A DNA stretch of 64,000 bases from Alphaproteobacteria bacterium (GTDB lineage: Bacteria; Pseudomonadota; Alphaproteobacteria; Reyranellales; Reyranellaceae): assembly GCA_019635875.1 (NCBI GenBank), contig JAHBYP010000001.1, positions 186,001-250,000 of the forward strand. The letters run 5' to 3'. Shown piece after piece: positions 24,907 through 32,111 of the stretch. Each line of letters begins with the position of its first letter. The stretch's first letter is position 1. The position numbers were made by a program, and so were the translations under genes. The notes under the pieces are model-generated. The model was not told the DNA's origin. It saw nothing but the letters and a program-made list of their open reading frames with translations, and searched no databases.

Positions 24907-26508
24907 TCAGGTGGGTTCGAGCAGCGCGCTGCTCTCGAGAGTCTTGAGCGTGGCCTCGACGAACTCGGCGGCGGCCTTCCGGCGCGCCTCGTCGCCCTCG
25001 ACCGGCCGGCCGTCGCGCATCAGCTGCAGGCCACCCTCGGCGACGATGCGCATCACGCCCTCGGCCAGGCCGGCGCGGTCGCGCGAGCCGTCGAGCAGCG
25101 GCAGGAGCGCGCGCATCGGCACGTCGATGTTGATCGCCTCGTGGCGCAGGCTGGCGGTGTAGGCCGAGTTCTCGATGGCATCGAGGCGCGCGAAGGCCGA
25201 GGCGACCGGCCGCTCGGCCGCGGCCGAGCCCACGCGCAACGGCACGGTCGAGAAGTCGATCATACCGACATTGGCCATGCGAAACAGCGCGTCGAGCACG
25301 GCGGCCTCCTGCAGCGCCGGCTGGTCGGCCCAGCGCGTGGCGATGGCGATCAGCTCGCGCGGCTCCGCGGTCCCCGGATAGCGCGCCGCCAGCGCCTCCA
25401 ATGCCGTCGCGACCGAGGCGCTGGCCGTGGTCAGCGTCCGATCTGACGCATCCTTGAACAGAAAGGCACCCTTGTCGGTGCGCTCGGGCTCGAGGCGGAA
25501 CTTGCCCGACAGATGCAGGTCCATCAGCCGGACCGGCTCCAGCATGCGCTGGGCGCGCCGCGCCTGCTCGGTCTTCACCAGGATGGTCTGGCGGAAGGTG
25601 CGGCCGGTGAGGATGTCGATGTACTGCTCCAGCGGCAGCAGCCGGTTGCCGGCCAGCTCGCGCAGCGCCTTGGCGGTATCCTCGCCATAGGTCTCGGCCA
25701 GCATGGTGTGGATCTCGGTCTCGGCGAGATAGCTGGTGCCCTGCCTCTCGGCGGCGAGCACGAACTCGGTGACGGTGCAGGGCGTGTTCTCGGCCTCGAG
25801 AAACTCGTGCAGCACATAGTCGTCGCGCTGGTTGACGAGGAAGGTGGCCTCGGCGCGCAGCGCGCTGCCATAGGGCGTGGCCTGCGCCACCTTGTCCTTG
25901 AGGAAATTGATCAGCGCCTTGGCCTGGCCGACCTTCTGCGCCGGGTCGGGGATATGCGCGACGTGCGCCAGCATCGCGTCGCGCACGATGCGCTTGAGAT
26001 GCCAGCCGGGCATGACGTTGTAGCTGACGATGGCCATGCCGTTGTCGGCCAGCCGCGTGGCGCAGATGCGCAGGATCGCCTGGCGCACCTGCTCCGGCAC
26101 CCAGGAATAGACGCCGTGGCAGATGACATAGTCGAACGTGCCGTCGGCCTCGCCGACCTCGGTGATGCTGCCGTGGCGCAGCTCGACGTTCTTCAGCTCC
26201 AGCCGGCCGAGGCGCCGCCGTCCGTGCTCGACCTGCACGCCCGAGAGATCGACGCCGAGGAAGCGCGCCTCGGGGAAGCGCAGCGCCATCGGCAGCAGAT
26301 TGCCGCCGGCGGCGCAGCCCAGCTCCAGCACCCGCGCCTTGTGCACGGCAGGCGCATCGAGGCCGAACATGCGCGCGACGGCCGACAGCCGGCCCGGCTG
26401 GGTCAGCGGGAAGGCGTGCGAGGTGTAGGGCGCGGCGTCGTAGTCGGCGGCCGTGCGCTCGAGCGCCGTCGCCAATTGCCCGGCACCATCTCCGTCAGCT
26501 GCCACCAC
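24907..26508 (-). CDS. class I SAM methyltransferase with methyltransferase regulatory domain (PKMT-like)
   Basis: A 533-aa cytoplasmic protein. The N-terminal Rossmann methyltransferase domain shows the SAM-binding motif VLELGCAAGGN (60-70), FLGVDLSGVQVEHGRRRL and DYVICHGVYSWV. The middle part, from about residue 220, is the MethyTransf_Reg/PKMT second domain, followed by a C-terminal helical domain. This architecture is shared with the Rickettsia protein-lysine methyltransferases PKMT1/2, which act on outer-membrane proteins; a protein substrate is therefore plausible but unproven. It begins 45 bases after the selenoprotein W-like gene on the same strand. Confidence 0.82.
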   Translation of the reverse strand: MVAADGDGAGQLATALERTAADYDAAPYTSHAFPLTQPGRLSAVARMFGLDAPAVHKARVLELGCAAGGNLLPMALRFPEARFLGVDLSGVQVEHGRRRLGRLELKNVELRHGSITEVGEADGTFDYVICHGVYSWVPEQVRQAILRICATRLADNGMAIVSYNVMPGWHLKRIVRDAMLAHVAHIPDPAQKVGQAKALINFLKDKVAQATPYGSALRAEATFLVNQRDDYVLHEFLEAENTPCTVTEFVLAAERQGTSYLAETEIHTMLAETYGEDTAKALRELAGNRLLPLEQYIDILTGRTFRQTILVKTEQARRAQRMLEPVRLMDLHLSGKFRLEPERTDKGAFLFKDASDRTLTTASASVATALEALAARYPGTAEPRELIAIATRWADQPALQEAAVLDALFRMANVGMIDFSTVPLRVGSAAAERPVASAFARLDAIENSAYTASLRHEAINIDVPMRALLPLLDGSRDRAGLAEGVMRIVAEGGLQLMRDGRPVEGDEARRKAAAEFVEATLKTLESSALLEPT

Positions 26509-26553
26509 TATCCGCGCTCCCTGCCGGTTGCGCGCGGAGTATAGACAGCGCCG

Positions 26554-26772
26554 TCACGTCCCGGCGAGGGCGTCGATTTCCGCGTCGGTCGGAAAACGGC
26601 CGGTCTTGCCGCGGGTGTAGGCAAGCGCGCCGTCGACCGTGATGTCGAACTGCCCGGACCTGCCGGGGATCAGGGTGACGTCGGTGTGCCCGGACCGGGC
26701 AAGCATGTCCCTCACACGGAGGGCCTGGGGCTTGTAGCCTCAACCGCTGCAGTATTCGATCAGGACCTTCAT
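26554..26772 (-). CDS. selenoprotein W-like (SelW/Rdx family) with in-frame UGA as selenocysteine
   Basis: A 72-residue thioredoxin-like fold protein, if UGA at 26740-26742 is read as selenocysteine (residue 11). The start MKVLIEYCSG is followed by Sec and GYKPQALRVRDML, closely matching the CxxU-GYKP motif of animal SelW; most bacterial relatives have CxxC. GGAGAGG lies four bases before the ATG. After the UGA the frame stays open for 61 codons with clear family features (VTLIPGRSGQFDITVDGALA) to TGA at 26554-26556. A SECIS-like hairpin starts right after the UGA. SelW proteins are small redox proteins linked to glutathione/thioredoxin. It is divergent from soxYZ and lies upstream of a methyltransferase. 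Ordinary gene calling would miss it or truncate it at ten residues. Confidence 0.8.
26700..26734 (-). promoter_or_regulatory. putative bacterial SECIS element
   Basis: On the selW-like mRNA the bases following the UGA fold into a two-part hairpin. An outer stem CAAGC/GCUUG (bases 6-10 with 36-40 after the UGA) encloses an inner stem CCCUC/GAGGG (17-21 with 27-31) and a five-base loop CGUGU. The loop begins 21 bases after the UGA and has G as its second base. This meets the published bacterial SECIS criteria (loop 16-37 bases from the UGA, G within the first two loop bases). SelB would bind this to insert selenocysteine. Confidence 0.62.
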
Positions 26773-26868
26773 CGGCCTCTCCGCATGCGCCGAACCGGGC
26801 ATGGCGCAAGGATACATTGTTTGACGGCGCGGGCGATATATCCTGAGTTGGTGGCGGCAGGACCGGAG

Positions 26869-27333
26869 ATGGACATGGATCGCTCGGGGCGGGCAATGGG
26901 GCGGCGGCGCGCATTGGGCGCCGCCGGCGCGGCTGGCGTGCTGATATCCTTGGCACCCGCCGCCGGAGCCACCCCGGAAACCGCCCGGGGCCTGCTGGGC
27001 AGCCTGGTGAAGGGTACCGCGCGCGAGGGCCGGATTTCGATCCTCGCGCCCGAGATCGCCGAGAACGGCGCGGCCGTGCCGTTCACGGTGAGGGTGGAGA
27101 GCCCGATGACGGATGCCGACCATGTGCGCGCGATCCATGTCGTCGCCGAGGGCAACCCGGCGCCGGGCGTGGCCTCGTTCCGTCTCGGTCCGCTGAGCGG
27201 TCGCGCCGAGGTGCAGTTCCGCGCGCGGCTGGCGGCCTCGCAGCGCGTCCTCGCCGTGGCCGAGCTCGGCGACGGGTCGCTGTGGATGGCGGCGCGTGAC
27301 GTCACGGTGACCGTGGGCGGCTGCGGCAGTTGA
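26869..27333 (+). CDS. soxY: thiosulfate oxidation carrier protein SoxY
   Basis: Periplasmic carrier (154 aa) that holds sulfur intermediates on a C-terminal cysteine during thiosulfate/sulfide oxidation. The C-terminus VTVTVGGCGS carries the conserved GGCG swinging-arm cysteine. A twin-arginine signal (MGRRRALGAAGAAGVL) agrees with export of SoxYZ by Tat. ATG 26869 is used, with ATG 26875 as an alternative. soxZ follows 15 bases later; soxA, soxB, soxX and soxCD are not in this window. It is the first gene of a five-gene sulfur operon. Confidence 0.93.
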   Translation: MDMDRSGRAMGRRRALGAAGAAGVLISLAPAAGATPETARGLLGSLVKGTAREGRISILAPEIAENGAAVPFTVRVESPMTDADHVRAIHVVAEGNPAPGVASFRLGPLSGRAEVQFRARLAASQRVLAVAELGDGSLWMAARDVTVTVGGCGS

Positions 27334-27348
27334 GGTCGGGAGAGGGCG

Positions 27349-27681
27349 ATGGCTGACGACATCAGGCCGCGCATCCGCGTGCCGGCCAATCCGAAGAAGG
27401 GCGAGGTGATCGAGGTCCGCACCCTGATCAGCCACGCGATGGAGAGTGGTCAGCGCCGGGATGCCGGCGGCGCGCTCGTGCCGCGCAAGATCGTGAACGC
27501 CCTCGAGGTGACCTTCAACGGCAGGCCGGTCTTCGCCGCCAGGCTGGAGCCGGCGATCTCCGCCAATCCCTATCTGGCGTTCTTCATGCGCGTCGAGGAG
27601 AGCGGCGTGCTGCGCTTCATCTGGCGCGACGACGACGGTGCGCAGTACACGGCCGAGCAAAAGGTCGAGATGGCGGCCTAG
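27349..27681 (+). CDS. soxZ: thiosulfate oxidation carrier complex protein SoxZ
   Basis: A 110-aa immunoglobulin-like partner that forms the SoxYZ heterodimer. Family marks are RIRVPANPKKGEVIEVRTLISH, the middle VTFNGRPVFAARL, and ISANPYLAFFMRVEESG. It lacks its own signal peptide, consistent with co-export with SoxY through Tat. It is placed directly between soxY and a cytochrome c gene. Confidence 0.94.
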   Translation: MADDIRPRIRVPANPKKGEVIEVRTLISHAMESGQRRDAGGALVPRKIVNALEVTFNGRPVFAARLEPAISANPYLAFFMRVEESGVLRFIWRDDDGAQYTAEQKVEMAA

Positions 27682-27697
27682 CACAAGGAGAGGGGGG

Positions 27698-28000
27698 ATG
27701 ACGATGAAGCGGATCTTCGGGGCACTGCTTTCAGTGTCCGCCTGCGTCGCGCTGGCGATGCCGGCACGCGCGCAGAGCGGGCAGGCGATGGCGCAGACCT
27801 GCTACGTCTGCCACGGGCCGGGCGCCAAGGGCTCAGGCCAGATCGTGGCCCTGGCCGGCCTGCCCAGGGATCACCTCGCGCGCCAGATGTCCGACTTCAA
27901 GGCCGACAAGCGCCCGGGCACGATCATGAACCGCATCGCCAAGGGATACACCGACGAGCAGCTGGCGCTGATCGCCGCGTATCTCGCGGCGCTGAAGTAG
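27698..28000 (+). CDS. monohaem c-type cytochrome, FccA-like partner of flavocytochrome c
   Basis: Periplasmic cytochrome of 100 aa with signal peptide (MKRIFGALLSVSACVALAMP, cleavage near ARAQ). Haem is attached at CYVCH (C35-H39), with a likely distal Met in GTIMNRIAKGY. The fold and length match class I cytochromes of the c4/c553 type. It is 11 bases before the flavoprotein subunit of sulfide dehydrogenase, which makes it the likely electron acceptor subunit. ATG 27698 or 27704 is possible. Confidence 0.85.
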   Translation: MTMKRIFGALLSVSACVALAMPARAQSGQAMAQTCYVCHGPGAKGSGQIVALAGLPRDHLARQMSDFKADKRPGTIMNRIAKGYTDEQLALIAAYLAALK

Positions 28001-28011
28001 GGGAGGCCGAC

Positions 28012-29289
28012 ATGCACACGACACGTCGTCGTTTCCTGAGGTCGGCCGCCGCGACGGGTGCGGCGATTCCGCTGCTGGGCGCGCCGGCGATCGCCCAGGG
28101 CATCGCCGGCAAGGTGGTGGTGGTCGGCGGCGGCTTCGGCGGCGCCACGGCCGCGAAATACCTCAAGCTCGCCAATGCCAGGCTCGACGTCACGCTGGTC
28201 GAGCGCGACGATCGCTACGTCACCTGCCCGTTCTCCAACTACGTGCTGGGCGGCTTCCGCAAGATCGAGGAGAACGTCAGGACCTTCGAGGCGCTCGGCA
28301 AGCTCGGCGTGAAGGTCACCAAGGGCGAGGCCGCGGGCATCGACGCTCCGGGCCGACTGCTGCGCCTCTCGGGAGGCAGCCGAATCACCTACGACAAGCT
28401 GATCGTCTCGCCAGGGGTCGAGCTGAACCACAAGGGCGTGCCCGGCTACGACGAGGCGGCCTCGAAGAAGATGCCGCACGCCTGGAAGGCCGGTCCGCAG
28501 ACGACATTGCTGCGCAATCAGCTCGAAGCGATGCCGGACGGCGGCACCTTCATCCTGGTCTCGCCGCCCAATCCGTTCCGCTGTCCGCCGGGTCCCTACG
28601 AGCGCGTCAGCGCGATCGCCTGGTACTTCAAGAACCACAAGCCGAAGTCGAAGATCCTGATCCTCGATGCCAAGGATGCGTTCTCCAAGCAGGGCCTGTT
28701 CCAGGCGGCATGGGAAGCAGAGTACCCGGGCATGATCACCTGGATCGCCGGCAAGGATGGCGGCAAGGTCGAGAGCGTCGATCCGGCGACGATGACGGTG
28801 AAGTCGGGTTTCGGCAGCGAGAAGGGCGCGGTGATCAACGTCATCCCGCCGCAGACCGCGGGCCGCATCGCCGTTGACGGCGGGCTGGCCGACGATCGCG
28901 GCTGGTGCGCCGTCGATCCCATGACCTTCGCCTCGCGCAAGGCCGAGCATGTCTACGTCATCGGCGACGCCTCGATCGCCGGCGCGATGCCGAAGTCGGG
29001 CTCGTCGGCCAATATCCAGGGCAAGGTCGCGGCTGCCGCCATCGTCGCCGCTCTCGACGGCAAATCCCCGGGAGCGCCGGCGCTGCTGAACATCTGCTAC
29101 AGCCTGGTCAACCCCGACTACGGCATCTCGGTCACGGACGTCTATCAGGTGACCGATCGCGGCATCGTGGCTACGCCCAATGCCGGCGGCGTCAGCCCGC
29201 GCACGCCGACGGCGATGAACGAGCGCAAGCTGGAGGCCGAATACACCCGCGCCTGGTACCAGGCGATCACGGCCGACACCTGGGGATGA
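28012..29289 (+). CDS. fccB: flavocytochrome c sulfide dehydrogenase, flavoprotein subunit (FccB/SoxF)
   Basis: Periplasmic FAD enzyme of 425 aa that oxidises sulfide to sulfur and passes electrons to cytochrome c. It begins with a Tat signal (TTRRRFLRSAAATGAAIPLLG). The FAD-binding loop is VVVGGGFGGATAAKYLK (36-52). Cys72 in YVTCPFSNYVLGG corresponds in position to the FAD-linked cysteine of the family, and further cysteines lie in FRCPPGPYERV and LNICYSLV. The C-terminus fits the FCSD flavin-binding domain. In sox clusters this protein is also called SoxF. Confidence 0.9.
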   Translation: MHTTRRRFLRSAAATGAAIPLLGAPAIAQGIAGKVVVVGGGFGGATAAKYLKLANARLDVTLVERDDRYVTCPFSNYVLGGFRKIEENVRTFEALGKLGVKVTKGEAAGIDAPGRLLRLSGGSRITYDKLIVSPGVELNHKGVPGYDEAASKKMPHAWKAGPQTTLLRNQLEAMPDGGTFILVSPPNPFRCPPGPYERVSAIAWYFKNHKPKSKILILDAKDAFSKQGLFQAAWEAEYPGMITWIAGKDGGKVESVDPATMTVKSGFGSEKGAVINVIPPQTAGRIAVDGGLADDRGWCAVDPMTFASRKAEHVYVIGDASIAGAMPKSGSSANIQGKVAAAAIVAALDGKSPGAPALLNICYSLVNPDYGISVTDVYQVTDRGIVATPNAGGVSPRTPTAMNERKLEAEYTRAWYQAITADTWG

Positions 29290-29371
29290 CGCCGGGGTGC
29301 GGCGGCGGCGCGCATGGCGTCGCGCCGCGTGCCGCCTCATATCTCGCGGCGGTTCCGCAGGAGGGCGTCGC

Positions 29372-29749
29372 ATGAAGTGGCTTGGGCCGGCAGCCGCCGG
29401 GATGATCGCAGGTCTTCTCGCAATCCCGGCGCAGGCGCAGGACGTCGCCGCCGGCGAACGGCTGTTCAAGCGCCATTGCGGCATCTGCCATATCGCCGAA
29501 AAGGACAGCACGCGTCGCCTGCAGGGGCCCAATCTATGGGGCCTGATCGGCCGGAAGGCCGGCACGATCGAAGGCTTCCGCTACTCCGAGGCCAACAAGA
29601 ACTCGGGCATCGTCTGGAGCACCGAGACGCTCGATCCCTATCTTGCCGACCCGCGCGGGGTGATCCGGGGCACCACCATGGCCTTCGTCGGCGTGAAGAA
29701 ACCGGACGAGCGCAAGGCCATCATCGAGTTCCTCGACGCGCAAAAGTGA
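29372..29749 (+). CDS. class I cytochrome c (c2/c550-like)
   Basis: Soluble periplasmic cytochrome of 125 aa. The signal peptide ends near PAQAQ. Haem site CGICH lies at C36-H40, and Met in IRGTTMAFVGVKK is the probable sixth ligand. QGPNLWGLIGRKAG is typical of mitochondrial-like cytochrome c2. It is the last gene of the sulfur operon and could take electrons from FccB or SoxYZ chemistry to a terminal oxidase. ATG 29372 follows GGAGGG. Confidence 0.88.
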   Translation: MKWLGPAAAGMIAGLLAIPAQAQDVAAGERLFKRHCGICHIAEKDSTRRLQGPNLWGLIGRKAGTIEGFRYSEANKNSGIVWSTETLDPYLADPRGVIRGTTMAFVGVKKPDERKAIIEFLDAQK

Positions 29750-29771
29750 CAGAGGGCGCGGTGCGCTTTCG

Positions 29772-29834
29772 CTGTCATCCCGAGCACGCGAGGGATCTAT
29801 GGGTTCTCCGCTGCCCTCGGAATGGCAACGGTGC
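29772..29834. repeat. degenerate TGTCATCCCGAG repeat overlapping a gene end
   Basis: The left arm CTGTCATCCCGAGCACGCGAGGGATC lies in the spacer, while the degenerate right arm (CCCTCGGAATGGCAAC) lies within the last codons of the convergent oxidoreductase gene. The final residues and stop of that protein therefore come from a repeat copy. Confidence 0.6.
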
Positions 29835-30840
29835 GCTTCGTCCTCGCCGCCTCGAAGATCGCGTCGGCCAGCACCGCCATCGCCACACCTGAACCCGCGT
29901 TCGCCTCCGGCTGCGCGCGCCGGGCGATGGCGTCAAGGAAGACCGCGAACTGCGCCGCCATGCCCTGGATCGGCGACAGCGGCATGAACCCGCGGCGTTG
30001 CGGGCTCTCATAGAGCGGCAGCCAGCCGCCGTTGTCCTGCGGCATCAGCAGGCATCTGCGCGTTGTCAGGGCATCGAGCATGAAATCGACCGAGGCCTGT
30101 CCCTGGTCGCCCGTGATCGTCAGCCGCTTGCGCGAAAACGCGCCGCGCGCGAACTCGTCGGCGTGCTCGCCCGGCACGATGCACGAGGCATCGACCCGCG
30201 CCACCGGCCCGTCGATCCAGTTCAGCGTGATGGCGGCGATGTCCTCGAAGCCGCGGCCCAGCCGCTCGACCAGGGTCGCCGACACCTCGTCGGGCAGTCG
30301 GCCGACGATCCAGCACATCAGATCGAGGAGGTGCACGGCGTCGTTGAGCACCACGCCAGCGTCACGCCGCGGGCGCTTGAGGCTGATGAACTCTGCCACG
30401 ATCATCGACATCGCGCCGACGCCCGATACGCCCACGTGCTCGCGCAGCGCCCGCGCGGCGGGATGGATGCGTAACAGATAGCCGACCTGCACGATGCGCC
30501 GCCGCGCTGCCGCCTGCCCGGCGATCTCGCGCGCCTGCGTGGCGCTGCTCGCCATGGGCTTCTCGATGAAAAGGTCGAGGCCCGCCTCCAGCGCCGCCAT
30601 CGCGATCGCGTGATGCAGGTCGCTGGGTGCTGCGATGTCGAGCGCGTCGCATTCTCCCAGGGCCTCGCGCCAGTCGGCGACGATCCTCGCCTTCGGATGC
30701 GCCTTTGCCGCGGCATTGCGCGCCGCTGCGGAGCAATCCGCGATGATCAGCGAAGCTTCGTGCCCCAATGCCGCCCAGGCACGGGAATGCTGCGCGCCGA
30801 AGACGCCGTAGCCGACCTGCAGGATGCGCGGCGGGGTCAA
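29797..30840 (-). CDS. Gfo/Idh/MocA family oxidoreductase
   Basis: NAD(P)-dependent dehydrogenase of 347 aa, acting on a sugar-like or related alcohol. The Rossmann start ILQVGYGVFGAQHSRAWAAL contains the GxGxxG-like nucleotide loop; LFIEKPMASS is the conserved EKP motif, with DAVHLLDLMCWI after it. The start appears to be TTG at 30840, overlapping the stop of the upstream amidohydrolase as TTGA. No ATG is available at the natural N-terminus. The C-terminus runs into a dispersed repeat. Confidence 0.85.
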   Translation of the reverse strand: MTPPRILQVGYGVFGAQHSRAWAALGHEASLIIADCSAAARNAAAKAHPKARIVADWREALGECDALDIAAPSDLHHAIAMAALEAGLDLFIEKPMASSATQAREIAGQAAARRRIVQVGYLLRIHPAARALREHVGVSGVGAMSMIVAEFISLKRPRRDAGVVLNDAVHLLDLMCWIVGRLPDEVSATLVERLGRGFEDIAAITLNWIDGPVARVDASCIVPGEHADEFARGAFSRKRLTITGDQGQASVDFMLDALTTRRCLLMPQDNGGWLPLYESPQRRGFMPLSPIQGMAAQFAVFLDAIARRAQPEANAGSGVAMAVLADAIFEAARTKRTVAIPRAAENP

Positions 30841-32006
30841 ATGCCGAACGCGGCGCGGGCGTTGTTGCCGAGGATGCGCGGGCGCGCCGTCGCCGGCATC
30901 GCATCGACCATGTGCTCGAGCTCGGCGAGGTAGTCGCCGGTATGGTCGGGGTGCGGATAGTCGCTTGCCCAGAAGAAGCGGTCGGCGCCGTAGAGGTCGA
31001 GCAGCGCCGGAATCGTGCGCTCGTCGGGATCGGCGGAGATCCAGACCTGGCGGCGGAAATAGTCGCTGGGCTTGTGCTTCAACGGCGCCCGGCCGCCGAT
31101 GAAAGTCGACGTCACCACGCCGTCGAGCCGGTCGAGCCAATAGCCGATCCAGCCGGCTCCCGATTCGAGAATGATCAGCTTCAGCCTGGGGAAGCGATCG
31201 AAGGTCGCGAACTGGAAGAAGGTGGTGAAGGCCTCGCGCACGCCGTTGGCCGCCGAAACCGCGGCGAGCAACGACATGCGGTGCTGGTCCTCGAAGCGCT
31301 GGCCGCGCAGGCGGAACGGCTCGAAGGCGGGATGGATCGCGATCGGCACGTCGAGCTCGCAGGCCTTGGCATAGAGCGGGTCGTGCACCGGATCGCCATG
31401 CGCCTTGCGCGTCCAGGTGAAGGGCACGACGAAGGCGCCGCGGCAGCCATCCTTGACCGCGCGCTCCAGCTCGGCCGCCGCCGCCGGCGGATCGCCGAGC
31501 GACAGATGGGCGATCGGCACCAGCTTGCCGCCCGACGAACGGCAGAAATCGGCGATCCAGCGGTTATAGGCACGGCAATAGGCCTGCGACAGCTCGGCGT
31601 CCTCGAGCTCCGCCTCCCACAGGATGCCCAGGGTCGGATAGAGGATCGCCTTGTCGAGGTTCTCGGCCTCGAGCAGCTTCAGGCGCTGGCCGGCGTCGCA
31701 GGCGCCGAACGGCATGTTGGCGGCGTAGGTCTTGTCGGGGTGCGGCTTGAAGGCGTCGAGCTCCTTCTGGCCCATGCGGCCCAGCGTGGCCGGATAGCCC
31801 TTGCGCGTCATCTTCGAGGGCTGGCCGCCGACCTCGAGATACTCCAGCCCGTCGGCGTCGCGCCTGATGCGCAGCGCGCGCTCGCGATAGCGCGCCTCGA
31901 TGTAGGTGTCCCAGAGATCGCCCGGCTCCAGCACGTGACCGTCGGCGTCGATGGCGCCGGGATGCTTGAAGCGATGCACCGAAGACAGGTCGAACACCGG
32001 CTGCAT
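30837..32006 (-). CDS. amidohydrolase 2 family protein
   Basis: TIM-barrel metal hydrolase or decarboxylase of 389 aa. The metal-site starts are AIDADGHVLEPGDLW near residue 20 (a DxH variant of HxH), IAIHPAFEPF, and FFWASDYPHPDHT near the end, with the catalytic Asp in ASDYPH. Such proteins include ACMSD-like decarboxylases; the precise reaction is unknown. ATG 32006 is preferred since GGAGGAG lies directly in front of it; the ATG at 32018 would consume that site. It is translationally coupled to the downstream dehydrogenase. Confidence 0.86.
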   Translation of the reverse strand: MQPVFDLSSVHRFKHPGAIDADGHVLEPGDLWDTYIEARYRERALRIRRDADGLEYLEVGGQPSKMTRKGYPATLGRMGQKELDAFKPHPDKTYAANMPFGACDAGQRLKLLEAENLDKAILYPTLGILWEAELEDAELSQAYCRAYNRWIADFCRSSGGKLVPIAHLSLGDPPAAAAELERAVKDGCRGAFVVPFTWTRKAHGDPVHDPLYAKACELDVPIAIHPAFEPFRLRGQRFEDQHRMSLLAAVSAANGVREAFTTFFQFATFDRFPRLKLIILESGAGWIGYWLDRLDGVVTSTFIGGRAPLKHKPSDYFRRQVWISADPDERTIPALLDLYGADRFFWASDYPHPDHTGDYLAELEHMVDAMPATARPRILGNNARAAFGI

Positions 32007-32111
32007 GGCCTCCTCCATCGCGATGGCTTCCACCCTGCCCTGCGAGGATAGGGGTCGCACGCGTGGCGGGCAAATTGCATCATTCCGCATGGTGCGATGA
32101 CGGAGCGGACC

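Noticed and set aside
27871..29565. 564-codon open frame antisense to fccB
   Set aside because: The product is Arg/Ala/Leu-rich with no domain, while the other strand encodes clear FccB and cytochromes.
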